Below, piece after piece: positions 33,642 to 43,509 of a DNA stretch of 64,000 bases. Source of the DNA: Chrysoperla carnea (Eukaryota; Arthropoda; Insecta; Neuroptera; Chrysopidae); assembly GCF_905475395.1 (NCBI RefSeq), contig NC_058337.1, positions 10,528,983-10,592,982 of the forward strand, written 5' to 3'. Position 1 is the first letter of the stretch. Each line of letters opens with the position of its first letter. A program made the translations under genes and the position numbers. Under the pieces are notes generated by a model. The model saw nothing but the letters and a program-made list of their open reading frames with translations, ran no database searches and was not told the DNA's origin.

Positions 33642-34330
33642 TTAACCGACTTCAAACAAACAAAAAGGAGGTTCTCAATTCGACTGTATTTTTATTTTTT
33701 ATTTTTGTTACCTCAGAACTTTCGACTGGGTGAACCGATTTTGACTTCATCTAATTGAAAGTTGGTGCTTCCCGTGTGGTCCCATTTCATGTTGGTCCAC
33801 TTCTAACAACGGCGTCCATGAGAAAACCATAAAAGTCTTAAATTTGCATTAAGTATGCACGACAAGAGGACGAATAACTGAATATCACGCCAACCGATTT
33901 CGATTATCCTTTTTTTAGTGTCAAATTAGTAAGTGTACTTCAGATTCGATAAAAAACACACAAAAAAATAATTTTAACAAAAAGAAAACCGACTGCAAAA
34001 GAAAAACTTTTCCAAAACCAATTACTATGCACTAAAAAATAACGATAATATAATGTAGTTAAAATTATTGTTATTTTTGGAGTCGGTGTCAGCCAAGCTA
34101 ATTTAGCAAACTGTTCTGTCAGAGTTGTTTCCTTGGTTGACAACGACTGGAAAAATAACAATAATTTTAACTACATTATTGATTCACAAATAATGATGTG
34201 GGTGGCCTCTGTTATAGGCGTATATGTCAGAGAAACGGAGGTTAAACCCCATTATTATTATTATTATATTATAACTACATTATATTATCGTTATTTTATT
34301 ACTTTTTAGTGCATATTAAAAGTTTTTGAT
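33642..34330 (+). mobile_element. Element E with palindromic half, copy 1 (carries a nested insert)
   Basis: The outer block 33642-33960 (ACCGACTTCAAACAAACAAA, GGAGGTTCTCAATTCGACTG, TGGTGCTTCCCGTGTGGTCC) is followed by a palindrome from 33976 (AAAGAAAACCGACTGC, TAATGTAGTTAAAATTATTG, GTCGGTGTCAGCC). The right arm of the palindrome is split by the insert at 34180-34272 and resumes at 34284. The same order, inverted, occurs at 40842-41475. There is no coding frame. Confidence 0.7.
34180..34272 (+). mobile_element. SINE-like element F, nested insertion with 11-bp target duplication
   Basis: The insert contains GTGGGTGGCCTCTGTTATAG, GAAACGGAGGTTAAACC and an (ATT)n tail. AACTACATTAT stands on both sides (34169-34179 and 34273-34283). 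The uninterrupted paralogue at 41041-41057 has AACTACATTAT once. A 3' simple tail plus a variable-length target duplication fits LINE-mediated retroposition. Confidence 0.8.
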
Positions 34331-36837
34331 AAAAGCAGCCATTTAGTATAGTCATCTGGTAATTTTACCTGAAAAGTTTTTCGGGAGTTTTGAAAATGGG
34401 TGATTTTATAGATTGTGAGATGCTCTTTTCAAATTTCCACTCTGCTACCTTACAATTTGCAGCTCGCGCCGCTATATTGGAAAAATGGCATCGAAAAGCA
34501 TTTTATTGACAATATCTCCTTTTCGAGTCGTTTTACGAGGAAAATATATGAGTACAAAATTTAACCTTAAAAATAGCCTACATTTATGTCTTAACAATTT
34601 TTTTCAAATGCAAAAAAAAAATATTTAGAAAAAAACGAAAAAATTGTCTTTATCGTTAAATAACTCGAAAAATAATAAAGTTACAAAAAAATATTAGAAG
34701 GAAAAAATTTAGCTCTTTTTCCGCAAAATATTTTACCTACCAAATTTTTTTTATAACTTTATAATTATTTTCCGAGTTATTTAACGATAAAGACATTTAT
34801 TTTGCTTTTTTCGGCCAAATTTTCTGCATTTAAATTCCAATATTTCCAAAAATATATATCTGAAACTTCTGGAACATTTTAAGCATGTTGTCAGTAGGTT
34901 CCTTAATAAAAGATTGCATCACTCTATCGATTCCCGTTGCTATTTTCAATATTTATTTTTCTACCCACATCTACCATTTGCGGCGTTCCTAGGCCGAAAC
35001 TATTTAATTTATGAAAAAAATGATCTGGATATAAATTGTAGGAAATTTTTTCTAGTTTAATTCTGTGTTTAAATTTTTTCCTCGTTAAATGACTCGGAAA
35101 GGATATATCGTCAAAAAACTGCTTTTCGACGCCATTTTTCAATATGACGGTGCGAGGGGCTAAGATACGATGTAGCAAGGTGAAACTTTTACCCGGAAAA
35201 CTTTTCAAGTAGCCCCTTTTTTTCGAACCAAATAATTAGAGTAATTGTATTATATGCTTTTTTGAATGCAATCTGCACATCAAAAAATGTAAATGATATA
35301 ATAATGGCAAAAATGATAAAATGTACGGTTCGAAATGCACTAATTGTAAACTTTTAAAGTACAAAACATAAAAAATAACCTAGATAATTTGTTTGGATCG
35401 TAGGCGTAAGTGCCATATCAAATTTAATTCAGGGGTTAAAATAAAGTTAATCAGTACGATTTAATCTCAGATGTTGAAAATAGAAGAAATAAGAAATGGG
35501 ACAATTTGAATAGACACTAGACTCTAAAAGTGAGCCTAGTTTTTCAGTAGGTACCGCTGTGGGTATAGCTTGTGCAAGGGAATCTATTTTTATTAAGCTC
35601 TGCTTTCCTTTCTACAAGGTTCGAAAGCTGTCATGTTTCCCTTGCAGTCCTGGACTACCTTACCAGAATTATGCGTCAATATATGCTATACTAGCATATA
35701 TTTTAAATACATTTTTTAAAGACATAGAAAACGTTGCATAAAAAATTTAAGTATATTAAAATCCAACGTATCGAATATAACGATGAAATGTAACAGCTGA
35801 GACTTCTAAGTTTTATTTCAGCTAAATGAATATAAAAAATATTTTTATTTCGATGCTAGACTCAAAGATGGAAAACGTTTAGGTTCTGAACGAAAAAAAC
35901 CTTCTTAATAGTGTTTTTTTATTGTAAAAATTCCCGTATTATTAACAATACCATTCGCTAAACCCTCCAGTTTTCGAGTAAAAACTTCATAAATTTTAAA
36001 AGACGCTATTTTTACGATTTTCATCCCTCAAAAAGTGTATAAAAAAATCTGAAAGTAGCGTAAAGCTTAGTCAACAACATTCTGCAAAAATTTTTGGCCC
36101 AGTTGCATTTTAAGTGCTTGATTGTTAATTGTTAATTGTCGGAAAAACTGTTTTTTTGTCGGAAAAACTGAGTCAATTAGTTGATTCATCTCGTGTGAAC
36201 ACAATCCAATCAAGATTGAAAAGTTGTTAATATTTTTAATAAGGCTCAAAATTTAATTAATTTACGACTTTATGAGTAAAGAAAGGAAATAGACGATTAT
36301 AAAAATGCAATAACCGAAAATCCCACGAAATCCCACTTTATTCTCAAAACACCGGGGTTTTTTTTGGTTACCTCAACCCGTCATGATACACCATCTATAT
36401 CTAGAGAAGCTGGGTGCCTGAATAAACTGGAATAAAGTGAACTAAGGATCATTATGGAAAATATAGTACATCGGTGTTAGAAGTGATTGTAAATAATGAA
36501 AATAATAAATCCTCAAGAAACATTCAGTATTGTGTTTTACTTATTAAAGAAAGTAAAAAAAGAAATACAATTTTATTAGGGGATGAAAAAAATAAACGAA
36601 AAAAAAAAATCACTGCAATAAAAGATTGCCAAGACATTTAAATCCGATTAAGTCAATATTAGAATTGATGTTTGATAATAATCATTCTATTTAGTCCAGT
36701 ATGAGACATATGGTTTCTTGAAATATATCGATTTAACTTAATTATAATTGGCCCAACAAAAAATAGTAACAGGTTTTTGAGTTACTAAATTTTAAAAATT
36801 TATATGATAGAAAAGAAGCAATCGCAATTGAGTAAGT
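34331..36837. other. AT-rich intergenic stretch, no gene recognised
   Basis: No conserved protein was seen. At 34660-34800 a loose inverted pair (AATAACTCGAAAAATAATAAAG / ATAATTATTTTCCGAGTTATT) suggests another decayed foldback. A tandem GTCGGAAAAACTG pair lies at about 36137-36170. Confidence 0.4.
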
Positions 36838-36996
36838 GCAAAAAAAGAAAGGAACAAGTCCAGTAATTTACATCCAATAAAATCTGGATCGACTCAAATC
36901 TTTCTAATAATGGGTCCCGACTGTCAAAGTCGCTATGTAAACTACTGGACTTATTTCTTTCCTTTCAGATTTTATTTAACATAGTCGGGTCTTTTA
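36838..36996. mobile_element. Inverted-repeat element H, copy 2
   Basis: AAGTCCAGTAATTTACAT on the left and the inverse ATGTAAACTACTGGACTT on the right, then CATAGTCGGGTC at the outer right end. It matches the element at 25037-25235. Confidence 0.6.
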
Positions 36997-36999
36997 TTT

Positions 37000-37446
37000 T
37001 GTTAATTATTTAATCAGGGGGCACGGCAGTGCCCTCGCCAAGTCGAGCGCGAATTAAACACTGCCGTATCATCCTTTACTGGAACTATTTCGCCGCATTT
37101 TCAGGCCCCTATTTGAGAATCTCTGGATAAGACCAGAACGCAGAAATTTTCGTCATCCAGTAAGCTATAATCACATACTTAAAATCCAAAGTTTCAAGTC
37201 TGTAGGTCATTTAGTTCCGAAAATAGCGAAAGCAAAGTTTCGCATTTATGACACTCACTCACTCATGATCATCAGAATAGAACTAGTACTTCTCATAAAC
37301 TCAGAGAACTGAAATTTGGTACAGAGTTAGGGTTTAATGGCCACATAAAGGGAAAACTATAAAAACGAGGATAATCGAAGATCTGGAATACCTGGTGACC
37401 CTGTAAAAATAAATCAGTATGCCCACGTTTCTACAAAAAGAAGTGA
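37000..37446 (+). repeat. Interspersed repeat preceding the foldback
   Basis: GGGCACGGCAGTGCCCTCGCC starts a GC-richer block with GGTCATTTAGTTCCGAAAAT, TGACACTCACTCACTCATGA and GAGAACTGAAATTTGGTACA, ending directly at the foldback. Its style (protein-free, moderate GC) suggests it is part of the same mobile element as 37447-37834. It has only one copy in this window. Confidence 0.5.
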
Positions 37447-37834
37447 AATCCCACCAAAAACATTCTGTAAAAAACTAGCCAAGTCTCGATTGAGCTGCTT
37501 GTTTATCTCTAAAAAGTAATGAAATCTAGACAAAGTCGTGCCAAGTAAGGTTCCTTACTACGATATCTTTATTATTATAGTTAATGTTGTGTGACTTGGC
37601 CGTGGACGTTGACGTGATCTCAGATTGGTGCAATGGTGTCATGGAGCACCTGGTTTTGTACCCTTGTGTACCCTTCAACGGCCAAGTCACACAACATTAA
37701 CTATAATAATAAAGTAATCGTAGTAAGGAACCTTACTTGGCACGACTTTGTCTAGATTTCATTACTTTTTAGAGATAAACCAGCAGCTCCATCGAGACTT
37801 GGCTAGTTTTTTACAGAATGTTTTTGGTGGGATT
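37447..37834. repeat. Near-perfect 157-bp foldback (long hairpin)
   Basis: The left arm 37447-37603 and right arm 37678-37834 are each 157 bases and inverted relative to each other, with about four mismatches (two near 37491-37501, two near 37566) and no gaps. The spacer is 74 bases. It begins AATCCCACCAAAAACATTC and ends GAATGTTTTTGGTGGGATT. No protein is encoded. Transcription from either side would give a long double-stranded hairpin RNA. Confidence 0.9.
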
Positions 37835-37839
37835 GAATG

Positions 37840-38032
37840 TAGAATTTTTAGTGTCCCAGCACTAAAAAAACCCTCTTATACTTGTATAGTAATACTTTAA
37901 AGCCAATTTATTGATCCTAATTAAATTTAAACATATATTGATCTAAATTTTAGCAATGTTGAAATAATAAAAAAAATTACAAACATACATACAAGATACG
38001 CGCGAAAACATAACCACTCCTTGGAAGTCGGG
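37840..38032. repeat. Interspersed repeat fragments after the foldback
   Basis: TTTAGTGTCCCAGCACTAAAAAAACCCTCTTAT resembles the block at about 25262-25300. CAAACATACATACAAGATACGCGCG at about 37981-38005 resembles about 27240-27280. Confidence 0.5.
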
Positions 38033-39981
38033 TATATGTGCAAAAAAAAATTCTGTATGCTGTAAAAATATCTGGATATTTTCTCTGAAACTGTAAGAGA
38101 TAGAAAGCTGAAACCTGGTACTTAAGTAGATTCGGGCTGTTGGCCTATATGTCCTAACTTCATATCAACCTCATTTGATAATACTATGAGGAGGAAGAAA
38201 TTTGTTAACCCAAAGATACATCTACCCCCTTTTCATCCTTCTAATGTTATCAAATCGAATTTGTTTGTTTGATATTATATTAGACACAATAAACCAATAA
38301 CTTGGACTACCATACCAAACGATAACTTTCTATCTCTTATAGTTTCGTAGAAAAGCACTGCAAACTTCAATGCATTAAATTGCGTAATTTATTTTGCAAA
38401 AGTCTTCTCCGAAACTATGAAAGATAGAAGATTGCCAATTTGTATGTAGGTTTAAGTTGCAGGTCTATAGTGCTTAATTGCGTACTAAACCTATAAGATA
38501 ACAGTAATAGGGTGAAAAGGGGTGACTTTCTCAAGTTAAGTTTCTAGAGGTTTTTCTACGAAACTATAAAAGATAGTACGTTACAAATATATATTTAGGG
38601 AAAACCGGAAAATACTGTAAACAAATGAAAACCTGTCAGGCAGCACGGATTTCACAAATTCGTTTTCCTACGTGTTCATCAGCTTTTCGTAAAAAAACAT
38701 CCCGTACTGGAGTGTAGTATAGTTGAATATAGACCCCGAAAATTTTAACGAAAAATTCTTTTATTTCCATTTTTGCATAAAAAAGAGAGTTTTTTGGCCA
38801 AAAATGGCAAGAACCCCGTGCTCAAGTATAGTATTATTGAATGTAGATCCTGGATTCGTAGTCGGAAATCAAAAAACCCTAAAACTAATTCCGGAGGCAA
38901 AATATTTATTTTGTGACTATTTCTTGTTGGTTTGGGTTGGGGGAGGGTGGGGCGGCTGTAACTCCCCCAATATTCAAATGAGAGACTATTGGCGATGAAT
39001 GTTTCTAAAGGTCTAAGGAACACGTAGAACAAGAATTAGGAATTTCTAGAAGAACGTGTTTTCCTAATTTGAATTTTATCTTTGTTATGAATTTTCAAAT
39101 GGTTAACGTTGTTTTGTTCTTGACTAGTTTAGATATTTTACTAAACACCAAATCAATTTTATTTACTATTTTCTTGAGTCAACAACAGCAAATAAAATTT
39201 TATGTTTTTTTACATCAACATCAATTTAGTCCTTTTATCTTTTTATTTAGAGGAAGGTCGGGCAAAGTGAAACACGGAGTAAACTGAAACAACTTTAATA
39301 TTTGTATTTTATTGCAAGAAAAGTTTGGAACGAATTATACACAAAACAGTGATCATACCGTCATTTACAGTTGAAAATTTTCAAATTATGGTCATAATGT
39401 GATTTATTAAAAGAATTAATAACTTCAAATTTTAAACCACGACTTTTGACACATAAAATTTTATTTTTATAAGCCTCAAAACACTTTTTTGTTTCACTGT
39501 GCCCCCTTTTCCTCTATAATAGTTGTATGTATACTTTGGAGAAAACTAATTAAGTTCCGTATTGAATCATTTTAAATGAAAGAGCTTTATTTTTTTTTAA
39601 TATACGCTTTATCATAATCCAAAGTAACAAGCATAATAACAAAATAAATTCTAAAAGACTGTAGGGATGGGCGATTTCGTTTCGATTCTGTCAAGATCGA
39701 TCCATGAGGTCTAAAAAATCGATCTTTTATATGAATTCTTTATTGTCTCCATTTAACTTGAATCAATCCTCGATACTAAGAATCGACTAGTGGCGTCTAT
39801 AGTCGAATTTGTGAATCTACGGATGCGTAAAATGAATATTGTTTACGTTTTTGTTTACAAAATTGTAAAGAATCTTTAAAAATTGTTTTATATTTGTAAA
39901 AGAGTAATTGTCTAAAATATATTTTCGACAATTATCTTTTTTCGTGATGAATTTAAAAAGTGTAGGACAAAATATAATTGT
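38033..39981. other. Repeat-like intergenic stretch, no gene recognised
   Basis: At 38085-38600 the phrase AACTATAAAAGATAG / GTAAGAGATAGAAAGCTGAAA recurs several times, which suggests a tandemly diverged repeat. At 38690-38870 GTGTAGTATAGTTGAATATAGA and GTATAGTATTATTGAATGTAGA are a tandem pair. The rest is AT-rich with no feature seen. Confidence 0.4.
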
Positions 39982-40535
39982 AAACAAGTGAAAACAAACA
40001 ATTGACTGAGTTAATTGTTGAAATACCATGTATATACAGTGTTGTTGCGCAATCGTATAGACAGTGTTGATGCGCAATCGTTTGTTTTTTTGACGTCACG
40101 TAAATAACAAAAGATATTCACTTTTAAATACACAACACACGCACAACTGATATTCCTATATTAATACATACTATAAAATTTGCACCTATTTAACGCCCTC
40201 GTGGGTAAACAGTGATGTTTCAAACAAAAGTTTTTTATTTTCTTATAAGGAACATTTATTACTTTTAAACTTTTGTTCTATCTCTAACGGTTTACAAGAT
40301 GGGTCCTACGGACCCAAGACCCAATTGACCTATGATGCTCATTTACGAACTTGACCTCACTTTTTACGTCCTGAGTACGCTGTAAAAATTTCAGCTCGAT
40401 ATCTTTTTTCGTTTTTGAGTTATCGTGTCCACAGACGGATGGACGGATGGACGGATGGACAACCGGAAATGGATTAATTAGGTGATTCTATGACCAAATT
40501 TTGTTCTATCTCTAATAGTTTACAAGATAGATGGT
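39982..40535 (-). mobile_element. Repeat A, near-complete inverted copy
   Basis: The minus-strand copy has the AACAATTAACT / AGTCAATTGTT block, TATACATGGTAT at its 3' end, the GGGTCTTGGGTCCGTAGGAC core and a (TCCA)n-type variant of the (GTCC)n run. Its 5' end is replaced by a second small piece (AACTATTAGAGATAGAACAA) at about 40500-40530. A 35-base block with CAGTGTTGNTGCGCAATCG is duplicated at 40038-40079. Confidence 0.75.
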
Positions 40536-40654
40536 TTTATTTTCATTTGATTGAATGAACGAAAAATTATATTTTCTGGGATTTTTTTGTTGTTTTTCTA
40601 GAATGTTTCACAAAACCACTAGTTGAAGTTGAAAATTTTCAACACCCTTTTTTT

Positions 40655-40715
40655 GTGCTCTCTCGGGTAAACAGTTATGTTTACGAAAGAATGATTCAAA
40701 TAAAAGTTAGATGTT
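40655..40715 (-). repeat. Repeat A fragment
   Basis: The minus-strand piece covers the TGTTTACCCGAGAG region and the neighbouring CTTTTATTTGAATCATT stretch. Confidence 0.5.
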
Positions 40716-40841
40716 TAAAAGCAAGATGGATACTTTTTCATTTGATTGAATAAGAAAAGAAATTCCATTTTAAAATTGGCATATCTCATTCAACTTTGAA
40801 GCTTGAAAGTAAAAAAAATAAAAAAAACTAGTTTCAGGAAC

Positions 40842-41475
40842 AACAAAAAGAAAACCGACTTCAAAAGAAAAACTTTCCCAAAACAAATTAATATGCACTA
40901 AAAAGTAAAAAAAATAACTATAATTATATAATGTAGTTAAAATTATTGATATTTTTGGAGTCGGTGTCAGCCAAGGAAACTCTGACAGAACAGTTTGATA
41001 CATTAGCTTGTCTGACACCGACTCCAAAAATAACAATAATTTTAACTACATTATATTATCGTTATCTTTTTACTTTTTAGTGCATATTAATTTGTTTTGG
41101 GAAAGTTTTTGTTTTGAAGTCGGTTTTCTTTTTGTTAAAAGTTTTTTTTTATTTTGTGATTTTTAGTGAATCTGAAGTACACTAACTAATTTGTCACTAA
41201 AAAAATAATCATCGAAATCGGTTGGCGTGATATTGAATTATTCGTCCTCTTATCGTGCATACTTATTGCAAATTTAAGACTTTTGTGGTTTTCTCATGGA
41301 TGCCGTTGTCAGAACCGTACCAAAATGAAATGGGACCACACGGGTAGCACCAGCTTTCAAATAGATTAAGAATCATCAAAATCGGTTCACTCCGTCGAAA
41401 GTTCTGAGTTAACACACATAAAAAAAAGTACAGTCGAATTGATAACCTCCTCCTTTTTTGTTTGTTAAGTCAGTA
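40842..41475 (-). mobile_element. Element E with intact palindrome, copy 2
   Basis: The palindrome has left arm 40842-40970 (AACAAAAAGAAAACCGACTTC ... GTCGGTGTCAG) and right arm 41012-41136, its inverse, with a 41-base spacer. The outer block 41140-41475 is the inverse of 33642-33960 (GGACCACACGGGTAGCACCA, CAGTCGAATTGATAACCTCC). There is no coding frame. Confidence 0.75.
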
Positions 41476-41561
41476 AAAACATGAAAATGTGCACAAATAC
41501 TTCAGCTAGAACTTTTTGTATTTGATGCATACTTTTTTTGAAATTCGTAAAAAACTGATTA

Positions 41562-42207
41562 TTAAGGATGTATGAGCATGACAACAATGTTTGATTTAAA
41601 GGCTCAAAATTTTTTTATAGGTAGACTTTCGCTCAAAGAATATGTGGTTAAAATTTCAGCTTAGGTATCCATGCAAATTTTTAAGAAAAAAGTCTTTGAA
41701 AATCGATATAAAATACATTGGCTCTTATGGAGGAATCTCAAAAAACGACATATTTTGAGAGTTTTTGATAATTTTCACTTGGAATGAATGAAAACAAAGT
41801 AAAAAAAACTTTTTAATAGAAAGTAAACATATCAGCAATGACATAGAAAAGTAAAAAACCAAGTGTCTCCGTCCATAAAAGGGATGTAAGAGCAGGGTAG
41901 ATTTAGGGTTGAAATTATTTTTATCTTATTTTCAACTTTGATGATGAATTTTAGTTTATCTTTATGAATGTAGACGAAAAATAAGAATAAAATTTTTCGA
42001 TACCAGCCTTGGTTTACCAAACATCGAAAGCTTAATAATTAAAGAAAATTTTCAATTTTCAATATTTTGAAAAATACGCCAGATATCGAAAAATTGTATT
42101 CTAACTTTTCGTGTTATATCGTCAAGTTATAACATAATTTATCATCAAAATTGAAAATATTAATTTTATAAATTTGTGCCCACACTACCGTGCTCATACA
42201 TCCTTAA
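41562..42207. mobile_element. MITE G, full-length copy
   Basis: The inverted ends are TTAAGGATGTATGAGCATG (41562-41580) and the inverse of TTAAGGATGTATGAGCACG (42189-42207), with one mismatch in 19. It is about 646 bases with no coding frame. The outermost four bases, TTAA, could be a target duplication (a piggyBac-like TTAA) or part of the repeat. Truncated relatives lie at 17791 and 61660. Confidence 0.75.
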
Positions 42208-42747
42208 ATAGATTAGAAATCACATAAATACTAAAAAAAGATAAATACTAAAAATTATTGTGAAAGATATGGAAATTTAGAAATTGATTTGAATAAATAT
42301 ATCTACTATTATTTAAAATAGTTTGAAGCGAAGACATTGAAAGATGTATATACATATATACAATAATTGTACATATATAAATGTCGGTCGAAAGTATAAA
42401 ATTACTAGGATGTGTTATTTCATTGACTCTGAAGGAATAATCAGGAATCAATAATATATATATACATGTTTATAAATAAGTATGTGTTTGTATGTGTATA
42501 TTTGTATAACATTACATGTATGAGTAGAAACACAAGACTGTTCGACATTGACAATATAAAATGTGCACCTCGACTGTACAGTGTACGTACCATACATATA
42601 CATTATACATACTAGAAAGAGTAACAAGGTTATTTGCATATTATTATTATGACTGGTGCGTACCTAAAATAAATTTAAATGGATCCGTTTACAAAAGTAA
42701 ACAAAAACAACCTCTTTATTTTTATAAAATTTAATTTTTTATTAATA
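42208..42747. other. AT-rich stretch with TATA/CATA-rich low-complexity DNA
   Basis: 42340-42610 is rich in TACATATA and TGTATG words. No gene was seen. Confidence 0.4.
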
Positions 42748-43238
42748 ACTAGCTGTGAACTACCCGCTTTGCTGGGCAACATCCCCACTTGCACCCCTCC
42801 CTCCACATTTCCTTGCGTGGGATAACAGTTTTGTAATGTACACGTCATGCTCTTTTATTTGATACCCCACTTAGGTATATTTGTAAATATTCGATAATTC
42901 CTTCCCACTTTCTCGCTACACCTTTCTACCCTCCGAAGGTTAAAAGTAGATAAAAACAATAGATCTTTGAAGCTGGTTGTTTATCTTGTCAATATTTGAG
43001 CTTAATCGATGCACAACTTTTTTAGTTTTTGAAGCATATCCCTTTCAATCCCTATTTCAACCCTTTTCTCTACTATAATATGGATGTATTATACATAAAA
43101 ACCTTCCTCTTGAATCACTCTATCTATTAAAAAAAACCGCATCAAAATCCGTTGCGTAGTTTCAAAGATTTAAGCGTACATAGGGACATAGGGACATAAG
43201 GACAGAAAAAGTGACTTTGTTTTATAATATGTAGTGAT
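42748..43238 (+). repeat. Interspersed repeat beginning CTAGCTGTGAACTACCCG
   Basis: The start, CTAGCTGTGAACTACCCGCTTTG, and the end block, AAAATCCGTTGCGTAGTTTC then ATAGGGACATAGGGACATAAGGACAG, are typical of widespread insect repeats whose class I cannot state from sequence alone. A repeat starting similarly lies inverted at about 22770. Confidence 0.55.
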
Positions 43239-43272
43239 GACAAGTACACAAACAATAGGCGATAATCCTGAT

Positions 43273-43509
43273 ATCGAATTGGCCATACCAAGTATGTAAG
43301 CACTGCAGCATCAACGGTTGCCCTGCACAATCGATTAGAATGCACTCTAGTTAATAGCGAAGACATAAACCTTGAAGACGAAAATCTTCAAGATGAAATT
43401 CTTGAAGAACAAGTTTTAGAATGTTTTGATTTTCCAAATGTATTATTGACAAAAATTTGTCAAAATATAATAAGTATAAATTTAAATTTGTATGACAAAC
43501 AATCATTTT
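43273..43509 (+). other. Short acidic open frame, possible gene or transposon remnant
   Basis: An open frame starts after an in-frame TGA and reads YRIGHTKYVSTAAS, then LVNSEDINLEDENLQDEILE and EQVLECFDFPNVLLTKI before a stop. It has no ATG at its start and no clear splice sites. Its composition (acidic, with Leu and Ile) is more protein-like than its surroundings. I do not recognise it. Confidence 0.25.

Noticed and set aside
38723..39032. Overlapping open frames on both strands
   Set aside because: They lie in a block with an internal tandem pair (GTAGTATAGTTGAATATAGA-like). They show no conserved motif and look like interspersed repeat.
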